From assembly GCF_000334155.1 (NCBI RefSeq), contig NZ_ANNK01000048.1, forward strand, positions 1-61,637: a stretch of DNA of 61,637 bases, in the 5' to 3' direction. The notes below the pieces were generated by a model. That model worked only from the letters and a program-made list of their open reading frames with translations. It made no database searches and was not told the origin of the DNA. Source of the stretch: Halalkalibacterium ligniniphilum (GTDB lineage: Bacteria > Bacillota > Bacilli > Bacillales > Bacillaceae_D). Position numbers and translations under genes: made by a program. Shown piece after piece: positions 37,204 to 47,125 of this stretch (position 1 is the stretch's first letter; each line of letters begins with the position of its first letter).

Positions 37204-37401
37204 TGTGCGTTAAACATCGACTTAAAAAGGAATAGCTAATGGTAAGGTGCATGATGATGATGACCAATACTTGTTACTGTTCCCTTCGATGACAAATGTA
37301 TTGACCACAATAATCTACGTACATTTCTTTGCTGCAAAACTTGTGCTAAGATTGTGGGATGCAGAAGTTGAACTGAACTGTGAAAGAAAGGGCAAGATAA
37401 G

Positions 37402-38544
37402 ATGATTTATTTAGATAATAGTGCGACGACTCAGCCGTATAGGGAAGTCATTGAAGCATACCAAAAGGCAGCATTCACTTATTTCGGAAATCCTTCTTCC
37501 TTACATGGGCTTGGCCTTGAGGCAGAAAAAATATTAACGTTAACTCGAGAACAAATTGCAAGGCTCGTTTTTGCCAAACCTAATGAAATTATTTACACCT
37601 CTGGAGGTACAGAAGGAAACAATTTAGCGATAAAAGGAACCGCTTTCCAGCTAAGAGGGCGTGGCAACCACCTTGTAACATCGGCAGTGGAGCATCCATC
37701 TAGCTTGGAAGCTTTTACGGAGCTTGAAAACCTTGGATTTCATGTCACGTATGTAAAGCCAAATGAACGAGGCTTGATTACCGCTGATATGATTGAAGCG
37801 GCGTTAACGGAGCAAACGACCCTTGTTTCCATTCTTCATGTAAATAATGAAACGGGCACTGTTCAGCCAATTGAAGAAATTGGAAAACGTTTGCGTCATT
37901 ATAAAAAAATTCGCTTCCATATTGACCATGTGCAGGGGGCGACGAAAGTCCCGATATCGTTTCAAGATGGCTACTATGACCTTGCTACCTTTTCCGCACA
38001 TAAATTTCATGGCTTAAAAGGAATGGGGTTTCTTTATAAAAAAGAAGGTGTTCTTATCACACCTCTCTTCCATGGAGGCGGGCAAGAGCAAAACGTGCGT
38101 GGAGGAACGGAGCACGTAGCTGGTGCTGTTTCAATGGCAAAAGCACTTCGCTTGTCAATTGAGCAATTTGAGCATAAGAAAACCCAGCTAATGAATCTTC
38201 GCAATAAGTTGATGGATGAACTTGAGACGATAAAAGGTGTGATCCTCAACACGGATCGTGATCATAGTGCGCCCCATATCGTCAATTTTTCTGTTCCAGG
38301 GATGAAACCAGAGGTTCTAATCCAAGCCCTTTCAGCAAAGGAAATTTACGTTTCAACGAAGTCGGCTTGTTCGTCGAAAAAAACAGAGCCTAGTCATGTA
38401 TTGCTCGGAATGGGAATGGAAAAAGCTCGTGCAGAAAGTGCAATTCGTGTCAGTCTTTCCTTTCAAAATACAAAAGAAGAAGTGGAGATGCTCGTGAAAG
38501 AACTACACAAGCAAATACCTAAGCTATTGGAGGTCTTGAGATAA
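37402..38544 (+). CDS. nifZ: cysteine desulfurase NifZ (IscS-like)
   Basis: PLP enzyme of 380 residues that takes sulfur from cysteine as a persulfide. Motifs: YLDNSATTQP at the start, TSGGTEGNNLAI, HVNNETGTVQPIEEI, the PLP lysine in FSAHKFHGLKG, and the mobile loop Cys in STKSACSSKK. It belongs to the group that serves a dedicated acceptor. The next gene, 3 bp downstream, is thiI, and in B. subtilis NifZ supplies the sulfur for ThiI-dependent 4-thiouridine in tRNA. AAAGGG is 9 nt before the ATG. Confidence 0.94.
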   Translation: MIYLDNSATTQPYREVIEAYQKAAFTYFGNPSSLHGLGLEAEKILTLTREQIARLVFAKPNEIIYTSGGTEGNNLAIKGTAFQLRGRGNHLVTSAVEHPSSLEAFTELENLGFHVTYVKPNERGLITADMIEAALTEQTTLVSILHVNNETGTVQPIEEIGKRLRHYKKIRFHIDHVQGATKVPISFQDGYYDLATFSAHKFHGLKGMGFLYKKEGVLITPLFHGGGQEQNVRGGTEHVAGAVSMAKALRLSIEQFEHKKTQLMNLRNKLMDELETIKGVILNTDRDHSAPHIVNFSVPGMKPEVLIQALSAKEIYVSTKSACSSKKTEPSHVLLGMGMEKARAESAIRVSLSFQNTKEEVEMLVKELHKQIPKLLEVLR

Positions 38545-38547
38545 AAA

Positions 38548-39756
38548 ATGCTAGTATATGATCATATTTTGGTCCGCTATGGAGAACTTGCCTTAAAAGG
38601 AAAAAACCGAACTTCCTTTGAAAAACGACTTGTACAAAATATCAAGGGAACGTTAAAAGAATTTACTCTGCTCCGCTTGCGTCGCACATTTGGTCGAATT
38701 GTGATTGAATTAAACGGTCAAGACCATATACCTGTGGTCGACAAGCTGAAGCATATTTTCGGCATTCATTCATTTAGCCTTGCTGTAAGGGTGGAAAATG
38801 ACTTGGAGCAAATGAAGCAAGCAGCGCTACAGGTTATTCAAACAAACGAAAAACCTGTTCGAACATTTAAAATTCAAGCAAGGCGTGCGTATAAAGATTA
38901 CCCTATTGACTCACAAAAATTAAACCATCACATTGGTGGCTACGTCCTTTCACAAACAGAATCGATTCGTGTAGATGTCCATAATCCCGATATTGAAGTA
39001 AAGGTGGAAGTTCGTGAAAGTGGGACATATATTACGTCAGGGCAATTTGAAGGAGCCGGTGGTCTACCTGTTGGCTCGAGTGGAAAAGTATTATTGATGC
39101 TTTCTGGAGGAATTGATAGTCCTGTTGCTGGTTATATGACCCTAAAGCGAGGCGCGGAGCTTGAGGTCATTCATTTTCATAGTCCCCCGTTCACCAATGA
39201 ACGTGCAAAGCAAAAAGTAATTGACCTAGCAAAGACGTTAACGAAGTTTGGTGGGAATATCAAGCTTCACCTCGTCCCATTTACTGAAATTCAGCAGCAG
39301 ATTCATAAAAACATTCCGACAAACTACGAAATGACGATCATGAGGCGAATGATGCTTCGTATTAGTGAAGAGCTAGCGAAGAAAACGAAGGCGCTTGCCA
39401 TCGCCTCTGGAGAAAGTCTAGGTCAGGTAGCAAGCCAAACCTTGCACAGCATGCATACTATTAATGAGGTCACCAACTATCCGATCATTCGTCCACTTGT
39501 TACAATGGATAAGCTCGAAGTGATTGAATGGGCAAAAAAAATAGGCACCTATGAGATTTCAATCTTACCGTATGAGGATTGCTGTACGATTTTTTTACCA
39601 GCGGAATCAAAAACTAAGCCAAAAAGAGAGCATGCAAATAAATTTGAGCAATATATCGAGATTGAACAATTTATTCAAAAGGCAGTTGACGAAACAGAGG
39701 TGCTGACAATTGAAGGCGGCTCAAATTCAGAACAACTCGTCGAAGAGTTGCTTTAA
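38548..39756 (+). CDS. thiI: tRNA 4-thiouridine sulfurtransferase ThiI
   Basis: A 402-residue protein that thiolates U8 of tRNA. A ferredoxin-like N-terminus and THUMP domain ([25 protein letters not shown]-like [12 protein letters not shown]) precede the PP-loop ATPase [14 protein letters not shown] and the [14 protein letters not shown] segment. The C-terminal rhodanese domain of the E. coli protein is absent, as usual in Bacilli. CC within [10 protein letters not shown] may carry the sulfur. Translated from just after nifZ, so a two-gene operon. Confidence 0.96.
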   Translation: MLVYDHILVRYGELALKGKNRTSFEKRLVQNIKGTLKEFTLLRLRRTFGRIVIELNGQDHIPVVDKLKHIFGIHSFSLAVRVENDLEQMKQAALQVIQTNEKPVRTFKIQARRAYKDYPIDSQKLNHHIGGYVLSQTESIRVDVHNPDIEVKVEVRESGTYITSGQFEGAGGLPVGSSGKVLLMLSGGIDSPVAGYMTLKRGAELEVIHFHSPPFTNERAKQKVIDLAKTLTKFGGNIKLHLVPFTEIQQQIHKNIPTNYEMTIMRRMMLRISEELAKKTKALAIASGESLGQVASQTLHSMHTINEVTNYPIIRPLVTMDKLEVIEWAKKIGTYEISILPYEDCCTIFLPAESKTKPKREHANKFEQYIEIEQFIQKAVDETEVLTIEGGSNSEQLVEELL

Positions 39757-39830
39757 AAATCCTGACCATGAACAGCTGAAAGAGTGACTTATAAATGAAA
39801 TGTTATACTAAGCACCTTTTCTAAGATAAG

Positions 39831-39863
39831 GTGGTAGCTATCACAACAATTACCAGCTATCAC
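39831..39863 (+). other. hairpin between thiI and ssp
   Basis: GTGGTAGCT pairs with AGCTATCAC (one G-U), loop 15 nt, no T-run. It ends 3 nt before the sigma-G promoter. Confidence 0.4.
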
Positions 39864-39866
39864 ACT

Positions 39867-39896
39867 GCATGTTTTCATTGCCTCCGACTCATTCTA
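39867..39896 (+). promoter_or_regulatory. sigma-G promoter of the SASP gene
   Basis: GCATG, 18-nt spacer, CATTCTA matches the sigma-G forespore consensus, 25 bp before the start codon. Confidence 0.85.
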
Positions 39897-39921
39897 TAAG
39901 TACGGAGGAGGTGAGACAAAC

Positions 39922-40134
39922 ATGGCTAACAACAATAGCGGAAGCAGAAACCAGCTTTTAGTTCCTGGTGTACAACAAGCTCTTGATCAAATGAAATATG
40001 AAATTGCTCAAGAATTCGGTGTACAACTTGGTGCTGATGCTACATCTCGTGCGAATGGTTCAGTAGGTGGAGAAATCACAAAGCGTCTTGTTTCAATGGC
40101 TGAGCAACAAATGAGTGGTTACCAACAACAATAA
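39922..40134 (+). CDS. sspA: alpha/beta-type small acid-soluble spore protein
   Basis: SASP of 70 residues that coats DNA in dormant spores and protects it against UV. The two family signatures are present: [13 protein letters not shown] with the GPR protease cleavage site, and [25 protein letters not shown] precedes the ATG, and a forespore promoter and terminator frame it as a single gene. Its place after thiI matches sspA in B. subtilis. Confidence 0.97.
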   Translation: MANNNSGSRNQLLVPGVQQALDQMKYEIAQEFGVQLGADATSRANGSVGGEITKRLVSMAEQQMSGYQQQ

Positions 40135-40155
40135 TTATTTATATCATGGCTTTAA

Positions 40156-40191
40156 AGAGAGTGGATGATTCCACTCTCTGTTTCATTTTGA
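40156..40191 (+). terminator. terminator after the SASP gene
   Basis: Perfect stem AGAGAGTGGA / TCCACTCTCT with TTTCATTTT tail. Confidence 0.88.
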
Positions 40192-40345
40192 AGGAAAAGC
40201 ATCTATATATATACGTACATCAGCATCATAATTGAACTGGCTCGATTTTTGTCAAATTTTTTTACCAGTGTAGTTGATGAAAGAATGTTCAAAAAAATCA
40301 TGTCATTCAGTATAATGGTGATAAATGTTTTTAAGGGGGAAAACG

Positions 40346-41929
40346 ATGAGTGAAGAACGACTGCTTGCGCCAGAGTACTATAATTTGACAGCAGAAGTTG
40401 AAAAGTATGCAGAGTCCCCAAGTCGCATCGCTGTTAGGTGGATGGATGATACTGGAGAACGTCAAGATATTTTATATAGGGAATTGACTGAGCGAATGAA
40501 CAAATATGCACAAGCCCTGAACAGGCAAGGTGTGTCAAAAGGGGATCGTGTGTTGTTAATATTGCCTCGTATCCCTGAAGCATACTACGCTTATTTAGCG
40601 TGTTTAAAAGCAGGTATTGTTATCATCCCTTGCTCTGATATGCTGCGTGCAAAAGATTTAAGCTATCGTATACGTCATTCTGAAGCAAAAGCTATTATTG
40701 CCTATCATACGTCGGTTGAAGAAGTGGAAAAAATTGCAGAACCAATACCCTCGTTGCAAAAAAAGTTCATTGTCGGTGGCGAAGCGGATAGTTGGCTTAA
40801 CCTTAGTCATTTAGCAAAAACTGAAAACGGGTCCTATCAGGGTGTTCAAACAAAACGAGATGAGATGGCATTTCTTCCTTACACATCAGGAACGACTGGG
40901 AATCCTAAAGCTGTGGTTCATACGCATGGCTGGGCGTTTGCCCATCTTCAAACAGCGACGAAGCAATGGTTGGGTGTAAAAGAGGGCGATCTTGTCTGGG
41001 CGACAGCCGCTCCAGGCTGGCAAAAGTGGATTTGGAGCCCTTTTCTTTCAACAATTGGAGTAGGGGCAACCGCATTTGTTTATAACGGAAAGTTTGACCC
41101 AAATCAATACTTATCAATCTTAGAAAAAGAAAAGATTCACGTTCTATGTTGTACACCAACAGAATATCGTTTAATGGCGAAGGTGGACAATATTACCTCT
41201 TACTCTCTACCACATTTGCGAAGCACTGTATCAGCTGGAGAGCCTCTAAACCGTCAAGTCATTGAAACGTTTCGGAACGCATTTAATGTGGAGGTACGAG
41301 ATGGATATGGTCAAACGGAAAATACATTACTTATCGGAACAACAATTGGGATGGAGTTAAGGCCTGGCTCCATGGGGAAACCGACACCTGGAAATGATGT
41401 TGTGATTCTTGGTGATGCGGGGCAAATCCTTCCACCAGGCAAAGTGGGCGACATTGCGATCCATAAAAACGCACCATCGTTATTCCGAGAATATTATAAA
41501 GATCCTGAGCGAACGGCAATGGCCTACCGTGGGGACTATTATATTACTGGCGATCAAGCGAAAATGGATGAGGATGGGTATTTTTGGTTCGAAGGACGGA
41601 GTGATGATATTATTATTAGCTCAGGCTATACAATCGGTCCATTTGAAGTTGAAGATGCTCTAACTAAGCATGCAGCTGTAAAGGAATGTGCGGTAGTGGG
41701 TAGCCCTGATGAAGTTCGAGGTCTGATCGTGAAAGCGTTTGTTGTCTTAAAAAATCCTGAGGATGGGAATGAAGACCTTATTCAAACATTGCAGGAGCAT
41801 GTAAAAGAAATCACAGCTCCTTATAAGTATCCACGTGAAGTTGAGTTTGTTGATGCATTACCGAAGACAACTTCTGGAAAAATCCGTCGAGTCGAGCTTC
41901 GACAGCTAGAAAGAAAGCGAAAGGCTTAG
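40346..41929 (+). CDS. ytcI: acyl-CoA synthetase (AMP-forming) YtcI
   Basis: ANL-family ligase of 527 residues. Motifs: P-loop YTSGTTGNPKAVVHTH, WATAAPGWQKW, RDGYGQTENT, YITGDQAKMDEDGYFWFEGR (split) and PKTTSGKIRRVELR. It resembles medium-chain acyl-CoA synthetases and is distinct from AcsA: the acetate-pocket tryptophan region differs (QTENT rather than MTETG). The substrate is not determinable. AAGGGGGA lies 5-6 nt before ATG 40346; the ATG at 40325 lacks a binding site. Its C-terminal lysine motif could be a target of AcuA-like acetylation (inference). Confidence 0.88.
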   Translation: MSEERLLAPEYYNLTAEVEKYAESPSRIAVRWMDDTGERQDILYRELTERMNKYAQALNRQGVSKGDRVLLILPRIPEAYYAYLACLKAGIVIIPCSDMLRAKDLSYRIRHSEAKAIIAYHTSVEEVEKIAEPIPSLQKKFIVGGEADSWLNLSHLAKTENGSYQGVQTKRDEMAFLPYTSGTTGNPKAVVHTHGWAFAHLQTATKQWLGVKEGDLVWATAAPGWQKWIWSPFLSTIGVGATAFVYNGKFDPNQYLSILEKEKIHVLCCTPTEYRLMAKVDNITSYSLPHLRSTVSAGEPLNRQVIETFRNAFNVEVRDGYGQTENTLLIGTTIGMELRPGSMGKPTPGNDVVILGDAGQILPPGKVGDIAIHKNAPSLFREYYKDPERTAMAYRGDYYITGDQAKMDEDGYFWFEGRSDDIIISSGYTIGPFEVEDALTKHAAVKECAVVGSPDEVRGLIVKAFVVLKNPEDGNEDLIQTLQEHVKEITAPYKYPREVEFVDALPKTTSGKIRRVELRQLERKRKA

Positions 41930-42001
41930 CATAGAAACATTGTTCACGTGGTTGAGAAGCCACATCTTCATAAAGGGAATATTGCTACCTTTATACCTAA
42001 T

Positions 42002-42043
42002 AAACAAGAAGGAGAATCCCTATTCTCCTTCTTGTTTATTTTT
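42002..42043 (+). terminator. terminator after ytcI
   Basis: Perfect stem AACAAGAAGGAGAAT / ATTCTCCTTCTTGTT followed by TATTTTT. Confidence 0.92.
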
Positions 42044-42124
42044 ACGATTGTTTGCAGCAGCATCGATTTTTTGGCACGATGATAGAAGCAATATAAAAAG
42101 TGCAATCAGAGAGGGAGAGTGAAA

Positions 42125-43723
42125 ATGGGTACGCTTTGGTGGAATGGGCGTTTTTTTACAATGGAAAAAGAGTCAGCGTCCGTTGAAGCTGTTTATGTAG
42201 AAAATGGTCACATTATCGATACAGGCTCAGCCGGAGCTTTACGAAAAAGGTATCACAATCGAATCGTTGAGGAACAGAATGTACATGAAGCCTTTGTTTA
42301 TCCTGGCTTTGTTGATAGTCATCTTCATATGATCGGACATGGTGAGAAACTGATCCGGCTAGATTTATCGACAGTAACCTCTTCACAGTCGATGAAAGAA
42401 AAGCTAATGGAAGAAGCAAAAAAAGTGGCAACAGGTGAATGGATCTTTGCAGAAGGATGGAATGAAAATTATTTTCCAGATCGAAAAATCTTTCATCGGA
42501 GAGAGTTAGATGAGATTTCAAATACGAAGCCAATGCTCTTATCGAGAGTTTGCCGTCACGCTGTTCTTGTTAACAGTGAAGCGTTAAAACGGGCGGGAAT
42601 TACAAAAGAAACGGAAGACCCTCCAGGCGGGATTATCGTTCGTGATACGAATGGAGAGCCCACTGGTTATTTGCTCGATGCCGCTCAAGAGCTTGTGAAA
42701 CAAGCTGTTCCTCCTGTTTCCAATACTTATGTAAAACGAGCCCTCATGACAGCCGTTGCAGATATGCACAAACGGGGTTTAGTCGGTGGACATACAGAGG
42801 ATTTAAGCTACTATAACGGGTTCACATCAACCTTTCAAGCGTTTCAGAGTGTGATTGATGGAAAGAAGTGCAAGTTTCGAGCTCATTTACTCGTTCACCA
42901 TGAAGCCTTGGACGAAATGCATGCAAAAGGGTATCACTCAGGATCGGTAAGCCCATTTCTTGAATTCGGAGCGATGAAAATCTTTGCTGATGGGGCGCTT
43001 GGTGCACGAACCGCATTACTCAGTCACCCATACAATGATGCCCCAGAGACATCAGGTGTAGCGATCCATTCTTCCACTGAATTAGCACAGCTTGTTGATA
43101 AAGCGAGGAAGATGAAGATGGCGGTCGCCATTCATACGATTGGAGACAAGGCCCTTGAAATGGCGTTGGATGCGATCGAGGCACATCCTCTTACCCATGG
43201 AAGAGATAGGCTTATCCATGTTCAAGTGGCACGACCTGATTTAATTGAACGAATGAAAAAATTACCGGTGATTTTAGATCTGCAGCCGCGCTTTGTTGTA
43301 TCTGATTTTCCGTGGGTCGAGGAGCGTTTAGGTTCTGAGCGGCTCCGATACGCATTTGCGTGGCGAACGCTTTTAGAGGCAGGGATCTATTGTGCAGGGG
43401 GCTCCGATGCACCGATAGAACCTGTTGATCCGTTACTAGGGATTCACGCTGCCATAACGAGAAAAAAACCAGTAGAAACAGAACACCCAGGGTATCTTTC
43501 TGAGCAAAAGCTTTCGCCATTTGAAGCAATTAAGCTATATACAGCTGGCAGTGCTTATGCGATTGAAAAAGAGTCGAGTCGAGGAAAAATTATGCCAGGA
43601 TACGTAGCGGACTTTACCATCCTTGATACGAACCTTTTTACATGTGAACCAGATGAAATTATACATGCAAAGGTATTAAAAACAGTTGTGGATAATTCAG
43701 TGATGTATGAACAAAAGGCGTAA
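42125..43723 (+). CDS. ytcJ: amidohydrolase 3 family protein YtcJ
   Basis: Metal-dependent hydrolase of 532 residues in the amidohydrolase superfamily. Visible metal-site motifs are PGFVDSHLHMIGHG near residue 60, GARTALLSHPY, VAIHTIGDKALEMAL, RLIHVQVARPD and the late GGSDAPIEPVDPL. These are typical of the YtcJ/imidazolonepropionase-like group. The substrate is unknown. ATG 42125 is preferred: AGAGGGAG is 8 nt upstream, while GTG 42119 is too close to it. A family 1 repeat separates it from sppA. Confidence 0.9.
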   Translation: MGTLWWNGRFFTMEKESASVEAVYVENGHIIDTGSAGALRKRYHNRIVEEQNVHEAFVYPGFVDSHLHMIGHGEKLIRLDLSTVTSSQSMKEKLMEEAKKVATGEWIFAEGWNENYFPDRKIFHRRELDEISNTKPMLLSRVCRHAVLVNSEALKRAGITKETEDPPGGIIVRDTNGEPTGYLLDAAQELVKQAVPPVSNTYVKRALMTAVADMHKRGLVGGHTEDLSYYNGFTSTFQAFQSVIDGKKCKFRAHLLVHHEALDEMHAKGYHSGSVSPFLEFGAMKIFADGALGARTALLSHPYNDAPETSGVAIHSSTELAQLVDKARKMKMAVAIHTIGDKALEMALDAIEAHPLTHGRDRLIHVQVARPDLIERMKKLPVILDLQPRFVVSDFPWVEERLGSERLRYAFAWRTLLEAGIYCAGGSDAPIEPVDPLLGIHAAITRKKPVETEHPGYLSEQKLSPFEAIKLYTAGSAYAIEKESSRGKIMPGYVADFTILDTNLFTCEPDEIIHAKVLKTVVDNSVMYEQKA

Positions 43724-43842
43724 AATCGATGCTATGTGTAAAAAGAAGCCTCTGTGCTTGTCCCTGTTGTGACATGGTTTCTCATGACCTGACAGATTTC
43801 GTATGGTATGATTGCTTTTGATGAGGTGAGTTACCAAAAACC

Positions 43843-43977
43843 TGTATGAAAGGCTGGATCTTCCCACATGGATGAAACCGAATTCGTCAGGTAATGTTGG
43901 CCACCCTTTCATTGAAGGTGGCGTGAGCTTCATTGCTTCATCCATTTTACCTGAAGCTCCGTCCCCTTTTCACAGAA
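43843..43977 (-). repeat. dispersed intergenic repeat family 1, copy d
   Basis: Minus-strand copy starting TCTGTGAAAAGGGGACGGAG, with TGAAGC pairing to GCTTCA and ending in TTTCATCCATGTGGGAAGA. It lies just before the sppA ribosome binding site. Confidence 0.75.
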
Positions 43978-44001
43978 GGTATGAAAAAGAGGAGTGAAAG
44001 T

Positions 44002-44994
44002 ATGAGTCGAAAACGCTGGCTTGCGCTTATTGCAGCAGCAATGCTACTTGTAGCTTCCATCGCTGTCAATTCATTTGCGACGATCGCTTTTTCCGATGGA
44101 GATCTGTTTTTTGGAAACGACCAGTTTAGTCAACGTGTGATTGAAGAAGGAAGTGACATCAGCGGGACGATTGTTGTTCTCGATGTGAATGGCGTCATCC
44201 AAGATACAGGAGGAGCTACTGGATTTTTTGATGCAGGTGGCTATAATCACCGAGCATTCCTTGAGCAGCTTGATCAAGCAGCAAATGATGCAAGTGTGCA
44301 AGGAATTATTTTAAATGTGAACACACCAGGTGGGGGAGTTGTTGAGAGCGCTGAAATTCATCAAAAAATCCTCGCCATTCAAGAGGCAAATCATAAACCG
44401 ATTTATGTGTCTATGGGGAATATGGCGGCCTCCGGTGGATATTATATTGCTGCACCAGCAGATAAAATTATTGCAAACCCACAAACCATCACTGGCTCGA
44501 TTGGGGTAATCATGGAATCAATCAATGTGGCAGAGCTAGCCGAAAATTATGGTGTACAAGTGAACACAATCAAGAGTGGACCCTATAAAGACATCATGTC
44601 ACCAACAAGAGAAATGACGGAGGAGGAACGCGACATTTTGCAATCCATCATTGATGAGTCCTATGATGAATTTGTTCGTGTGATTGAAGAAGGTCGAGGC
44701 TTATCCGAAGAAAGGGTTCGTCAACTTGCAGACGGGCGTATCTACACTGGTTCGCAAGCTCAAGAAGTTGGGCTTGTTGATGAGCTTGGGAGTTTAGAAA
44801 ACGCAATTCAACTCATGAAAGAAGAACTGGGAGCGGATTATTCGGTCATCCAGCTAGAATCTCAGACCGGCTTTTATGATATCTTTTCCATGACCGTTCA
44901 GCGACTGCTGGGACCAAGTCATGAATTGCTCGGAATCGAGCAGCTGTTAACCCATCGGAACTCTCCCACTCTTAAATATTTATATACAGAGTGA
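44002..44994 (+). CDS. sppA: signal peptide peptidase SppA
   Basis: Membrane-anchored serine protease of 330 residues that degrades remnant signal peptides. An N-terminal membrane helix ([15 protein letters not shown]) is followed by the S49 domain: [13 protein letters not shown], the catalytic serine in [16 protein letters not shown] and the catalytic lysine in [13 protein letters not shown]. This short 36K form has one catalytic domain. AAGAGGAG is 7 nt before ATG 44002; longer frames upstream run into the repeat. The stop overlaps the Shine-Dalgarno of yteJ, so the two are coupled. Confidence 0.94.
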   Translation: MSRKRWLALIAAAMLLVASIAVNSFATIAFSDGDLFFGNDQFSQRVIEEGSDISGTIVVLDVNGVIQDTGGATGFFDAGGYNHRAFLEQLDQAANDASVQGIILNVNTPGGGVVESAEIHQKILAIQEANHKPIYVSMGNMAASGGYYIAAPADKIIANPQTITGSIGVIMESINVAELAENYGVQVNTIKSGPYKDIMSPTREMTEEERDILQSIIDESYDEFVRVIEEGRGLSEERVRQLADGRIYTGSQAQEVGLVDELGSLENAIQLMKEELGADYSVIQLESQTGFYDIFSMTVQRLLGPSHELLGIEQLLTHRNSPTLKYLYTE

Positions 44995-45011
44995 AAGGAG
45001 GACAAACAACT

Positions 45012-45560
45012 ATGACGAATGTTGAGCGACAGACTGTACCAGGACGACCACGCACAATTGGGAAGAAGCAACGGCGATCTTTTTCAAAGCTTGACCGGAA
45101 ATCGACAGTAACCGCTCCCCCTCCTGTAACCGAACGAAAAGAGCTTAGGTATGCAGGGTTTTGGATGCGTCTCTGGGCCTTTCTTCTTGATATGGTCGTG
45201 ATTTTTAGTATAAATGGATTACTTGTATATCCTCTGTTTCGAGGGTTGGATCTCCAATTTACGGTTGTAGGGTTTTCTGGAGAAGTTGTTTTAGCCGGAA
45301 TGATCGGATATGTTTATTATCTAATCATGACAAAGCAATACGGACAAACAGTAGGAAAAATGGTGTTTGGATTAAAGGTCGTAAATAAGCATGGTGAAAA
45401 GCTTACATGGATGGAGGCGCTTTTCCGAGAAGGGGTCGGTCGCTTCCTTCACCATGTGTTCTTCCTTTTCTATCTTCTTTATTTGGTTGTTGCATTTACT
45501 GGAAAAAAACAAGGGATTCATGACTTCATCGCCGATACGTATGTCATACACGAAGCGTGA
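45012..45560 (+). CDS. yteJ: RDD family membrane protein YteJ
   Basis: A 182-residue protein with a basic, Pro-rich cytosolic N-terminus of ~45 residues, then the RDD domain. The domain starts YAGFWMRLWAFLLDMVVIF with the family Arg-Asp arrangement and has three or four membrane segments. GQTVGKMVFGLKVV and EGVGRFLHH are also family features. In B. subtilis YteJ works with SppA against lantibiotics and autolysis, so the sppA-yteJ pair is meaningful. AAAGGAGG is 9 nt before the ATG. Confidence 0.9.
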   Translation: MTNVERQTVPGRPRTIGKKQRRSFSKLDRKSTVTAPPPVTERKELRYAGFWMRLWAFLLDMVVIFSINGLLVYPLFRGLDLQFTVVGFSGEVVLAGMIGYVYYLIMTKQYGQTVGKMVFGLKVVNKHGEKLTWMEALFREGVGRFLHHVFFLFYLLYLVVAFTGKKQGIHDFIADTYVIHEA

Positions 45561-45565
45561 CTTAG

Positions 45566-45601
45566 AAAACCTGCTCTCTTTGGATGAGCAGGTTTATTTT
45601 T
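45566..45601 (+). terminator. terminator after yteJ
   Basis: Stem AAACCTGCTC / GAGCAGGTTT followed by ATTTTT. Confidence 0.88.
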
Positions 45602-45659
45602 CCTTCATTTGAGAACACTATGCAATAAATGGATACTTCAAGAAAATAGGTGTAATCAT

Positions 45660-46328
45660 ATGAATACTATTCTCTTTTATGTTCTCATTCTTTTTTTATT
45701 TCTTCTACTTTTCCTTGCTATTACGAAAATTACCGTACGCATTCAGTATTGTCATACCGCAGATGATGACTTGCTTGAAGTAAAGGTTAGCGCCTGGAAG
45801 TACCTCAAATATACATTTTCTGCCCCATTAATAAAAATTGATGAAAACTCACCAACCCTTGTGGTAGAGAAAGAAAAACATTTAGGAAATAAGGATGACA
45901 AAAAACGGGTTCAGCTATCTGTAAAAGAGATTCTCCATAACATTCAATTATTTCAAGACTTTTTGCAGCACGTGATTGGTTTCTATCGAATTCTCCGTTG
46001 GCTTCTTAAGCGGATACATTTGAAAAAACTAGAATGGTCCAGTCACCTAGGTCTTGGTGATGCAGCTCAAACGGGAATGCTTTTAAGCATGGTGTGGACC
46101 CTTAAAGGAATGGTTGCTGGTCTTTTTGGGAACTACATGCGGATGCATTCCATGCCGAAGCTATCGATCACTCCCCATTATCAAGAGCTTATATCTGAGA
46201 CTCGATTTTCGTGCATGTTCTCCTTTCGACTGGGGTATGCTATAGGCGCGAGTATTTTGGTCGTCAAGCATTGGAAGGGTCGGCCGTCTTTTCGTACTTT
46301 TCAAAAAGAAAAAAATGTAACAAGTTAA
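45660..46328 (+). CDS. ytfI: DUF2953 protein YtfI
   Basis: A 222-residue protein with an N-terminal membrane helix (ILFYVLILFLFLLLFLAI) and a cytosolic or surface-exposed domain containing LEWSSHLGLGDAAQTGM, typical of DUF2953. A Lys/Glu-rich segment lies in the middle. In B. subtilis YtfI is a sporulation-associated protein paired with YtfJ, which also follows here after 42 bp. Start ATG 45660 with ATAGGTG upstream. Biochemical function unknown. Confidence 0.85.
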   Translation: MNTILFYVLILFLFLLLFLAITKITVRIQYCHTADDDLLEVKVSAWKYLKYTFSAPLIKIDENSPTLVVEKEKHLGNKDDKKRVQLSVKEILHNIQLFQDFLQHVIGFYRILRWLLKRIHLKKLEWSSHLGLGDAAQTGMLLSMVWTLKGMVAGLFGNYMRMHSMPKLSITPHYQELISETRFSCMFSFRLGYAIGASILVVKHWKGRPSFRTFQKEKNVTS

Positions 46329-46370
46329 GACATTAGCACGGTTAGTGCAAGATTTAAAGGAGGAGTCAGC

Positions 46371-46832
46371 ATGTCAGAGCATCCAATCCAAGGACTAATG
46401 AAGACAGCGATGGAGAATTTAAAGGAAATGGTCGATGTGAACACCATTGTCGGTGATCCTGTTGAAACACCAGACGGTAGCGTCATCATGCCGGTTTCGA
46501 AAGTTGGCTTTGGTTTTGCAGCCGGTGGTAGTGAATTCATGGTAGAGCACAAGCATAGTCATGATGGCCAGGATGAACACAAGCATCCGTTTGGTGGAGG
46601 GAGTGGTGGTGGCGTGTCAATTACACCGATTGCCTTTCTCATTGTGAATAGTCATGGGGTGAAAATGGTTCATATTGACGGAAGCACCCATCTTTACGAA
46701 AAATTAATGGATTTTGCTCCTCAAGTAATGGAAAAAATTCAGCAAATGCTCGGAAACGAAACAACATCGACGTCAACGACATCCACAATGTCTACAAATC
46801 AATTTAATCCACCGCAACAGCCACCAATTTAA
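46371..46832 (+). CDS. ytfJ: GerW family sporulation protein YtfJ
   Basis: A 153-residue protein starting MSEHPIQGLMKTAMENLKEM, followed by DVNTIVGDPVETPDG and SKVGFGFAAGGSEF, the GerW/YtfJ hallmarks. A Gly-rich stretch (GGGSGGG) precedes TPIAFLIV, and the tail is Thr/Ser/Asn-rich. YtfJ is made in the forespore in B. subtilis and is needed for proper germination. AAGGAGGAG lies before the ATG. A strong terminator follows. Confidence 0.93.
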   Translation: MSEHPIQGLMKTAMENLKEMVDVNTIVGDPVETPDGSVIMPVSKVGFGFAAGGSEFMVEHKHSHDGQDEHKHPFGGGSGGGVSITPIAFLIVNSHGVKMVHIDGSTHLYEKLMDFAPQVMEKIQQMLGNETTSTSTTSTMSTNQFNPPQQPPI

Positions 46833-46844
46833 AAAAATAAGCTG

Positions 46845-46873
46845 AGAATGGGAGTGTGTATCCCATTCTTTTT
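46845..46873 (+). terminator. terminator after ytfJ
   Basis: Stem AGAATGGGA / TCCCATTCT plus TTTTTC. Confidence 0.9.
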
Positions 46874-46876
46874 CTG

Positions 46877-47014
46877 AGGAAAAGGGGACGGAGCTTCAGT
46901 TCAAGCTGATGAAACGATGAAGCCCTTCCGCTCACCCCCTCTTCATTGAAAAATTGCTCAGCGTTACTTAACGGACTTGTTTCCATCCAAGTGGAAAGAG
47001 CGAGCCGCTCGTAC
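46877..47014 (+). repeat. dispersed intergenic repeat family 1, copy e
   Basis: One of the best-preserved copies, starting right after the ytfJ terminator: GAAAAGGGGACGGAGCTTCA, with TGAAGC about 20 nt on, CGCTCACCCCCTCTTCATT in the middle and TTTCCATCCAAGTGGAAAG at the end. It takes most of the ytfJ-tpx gap. Confidence 0.78.
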
Positions 47015-47125
47015 TGGTTTGTACAAAAGAAAATCCTCGGAAACATGTGGTAGTAGTTGAAAAGCTTGGTCAATGTCGTTAAGATGACTATAGAAAGACC
47101 TTTTTTAATTAGAGGAGGAATATTG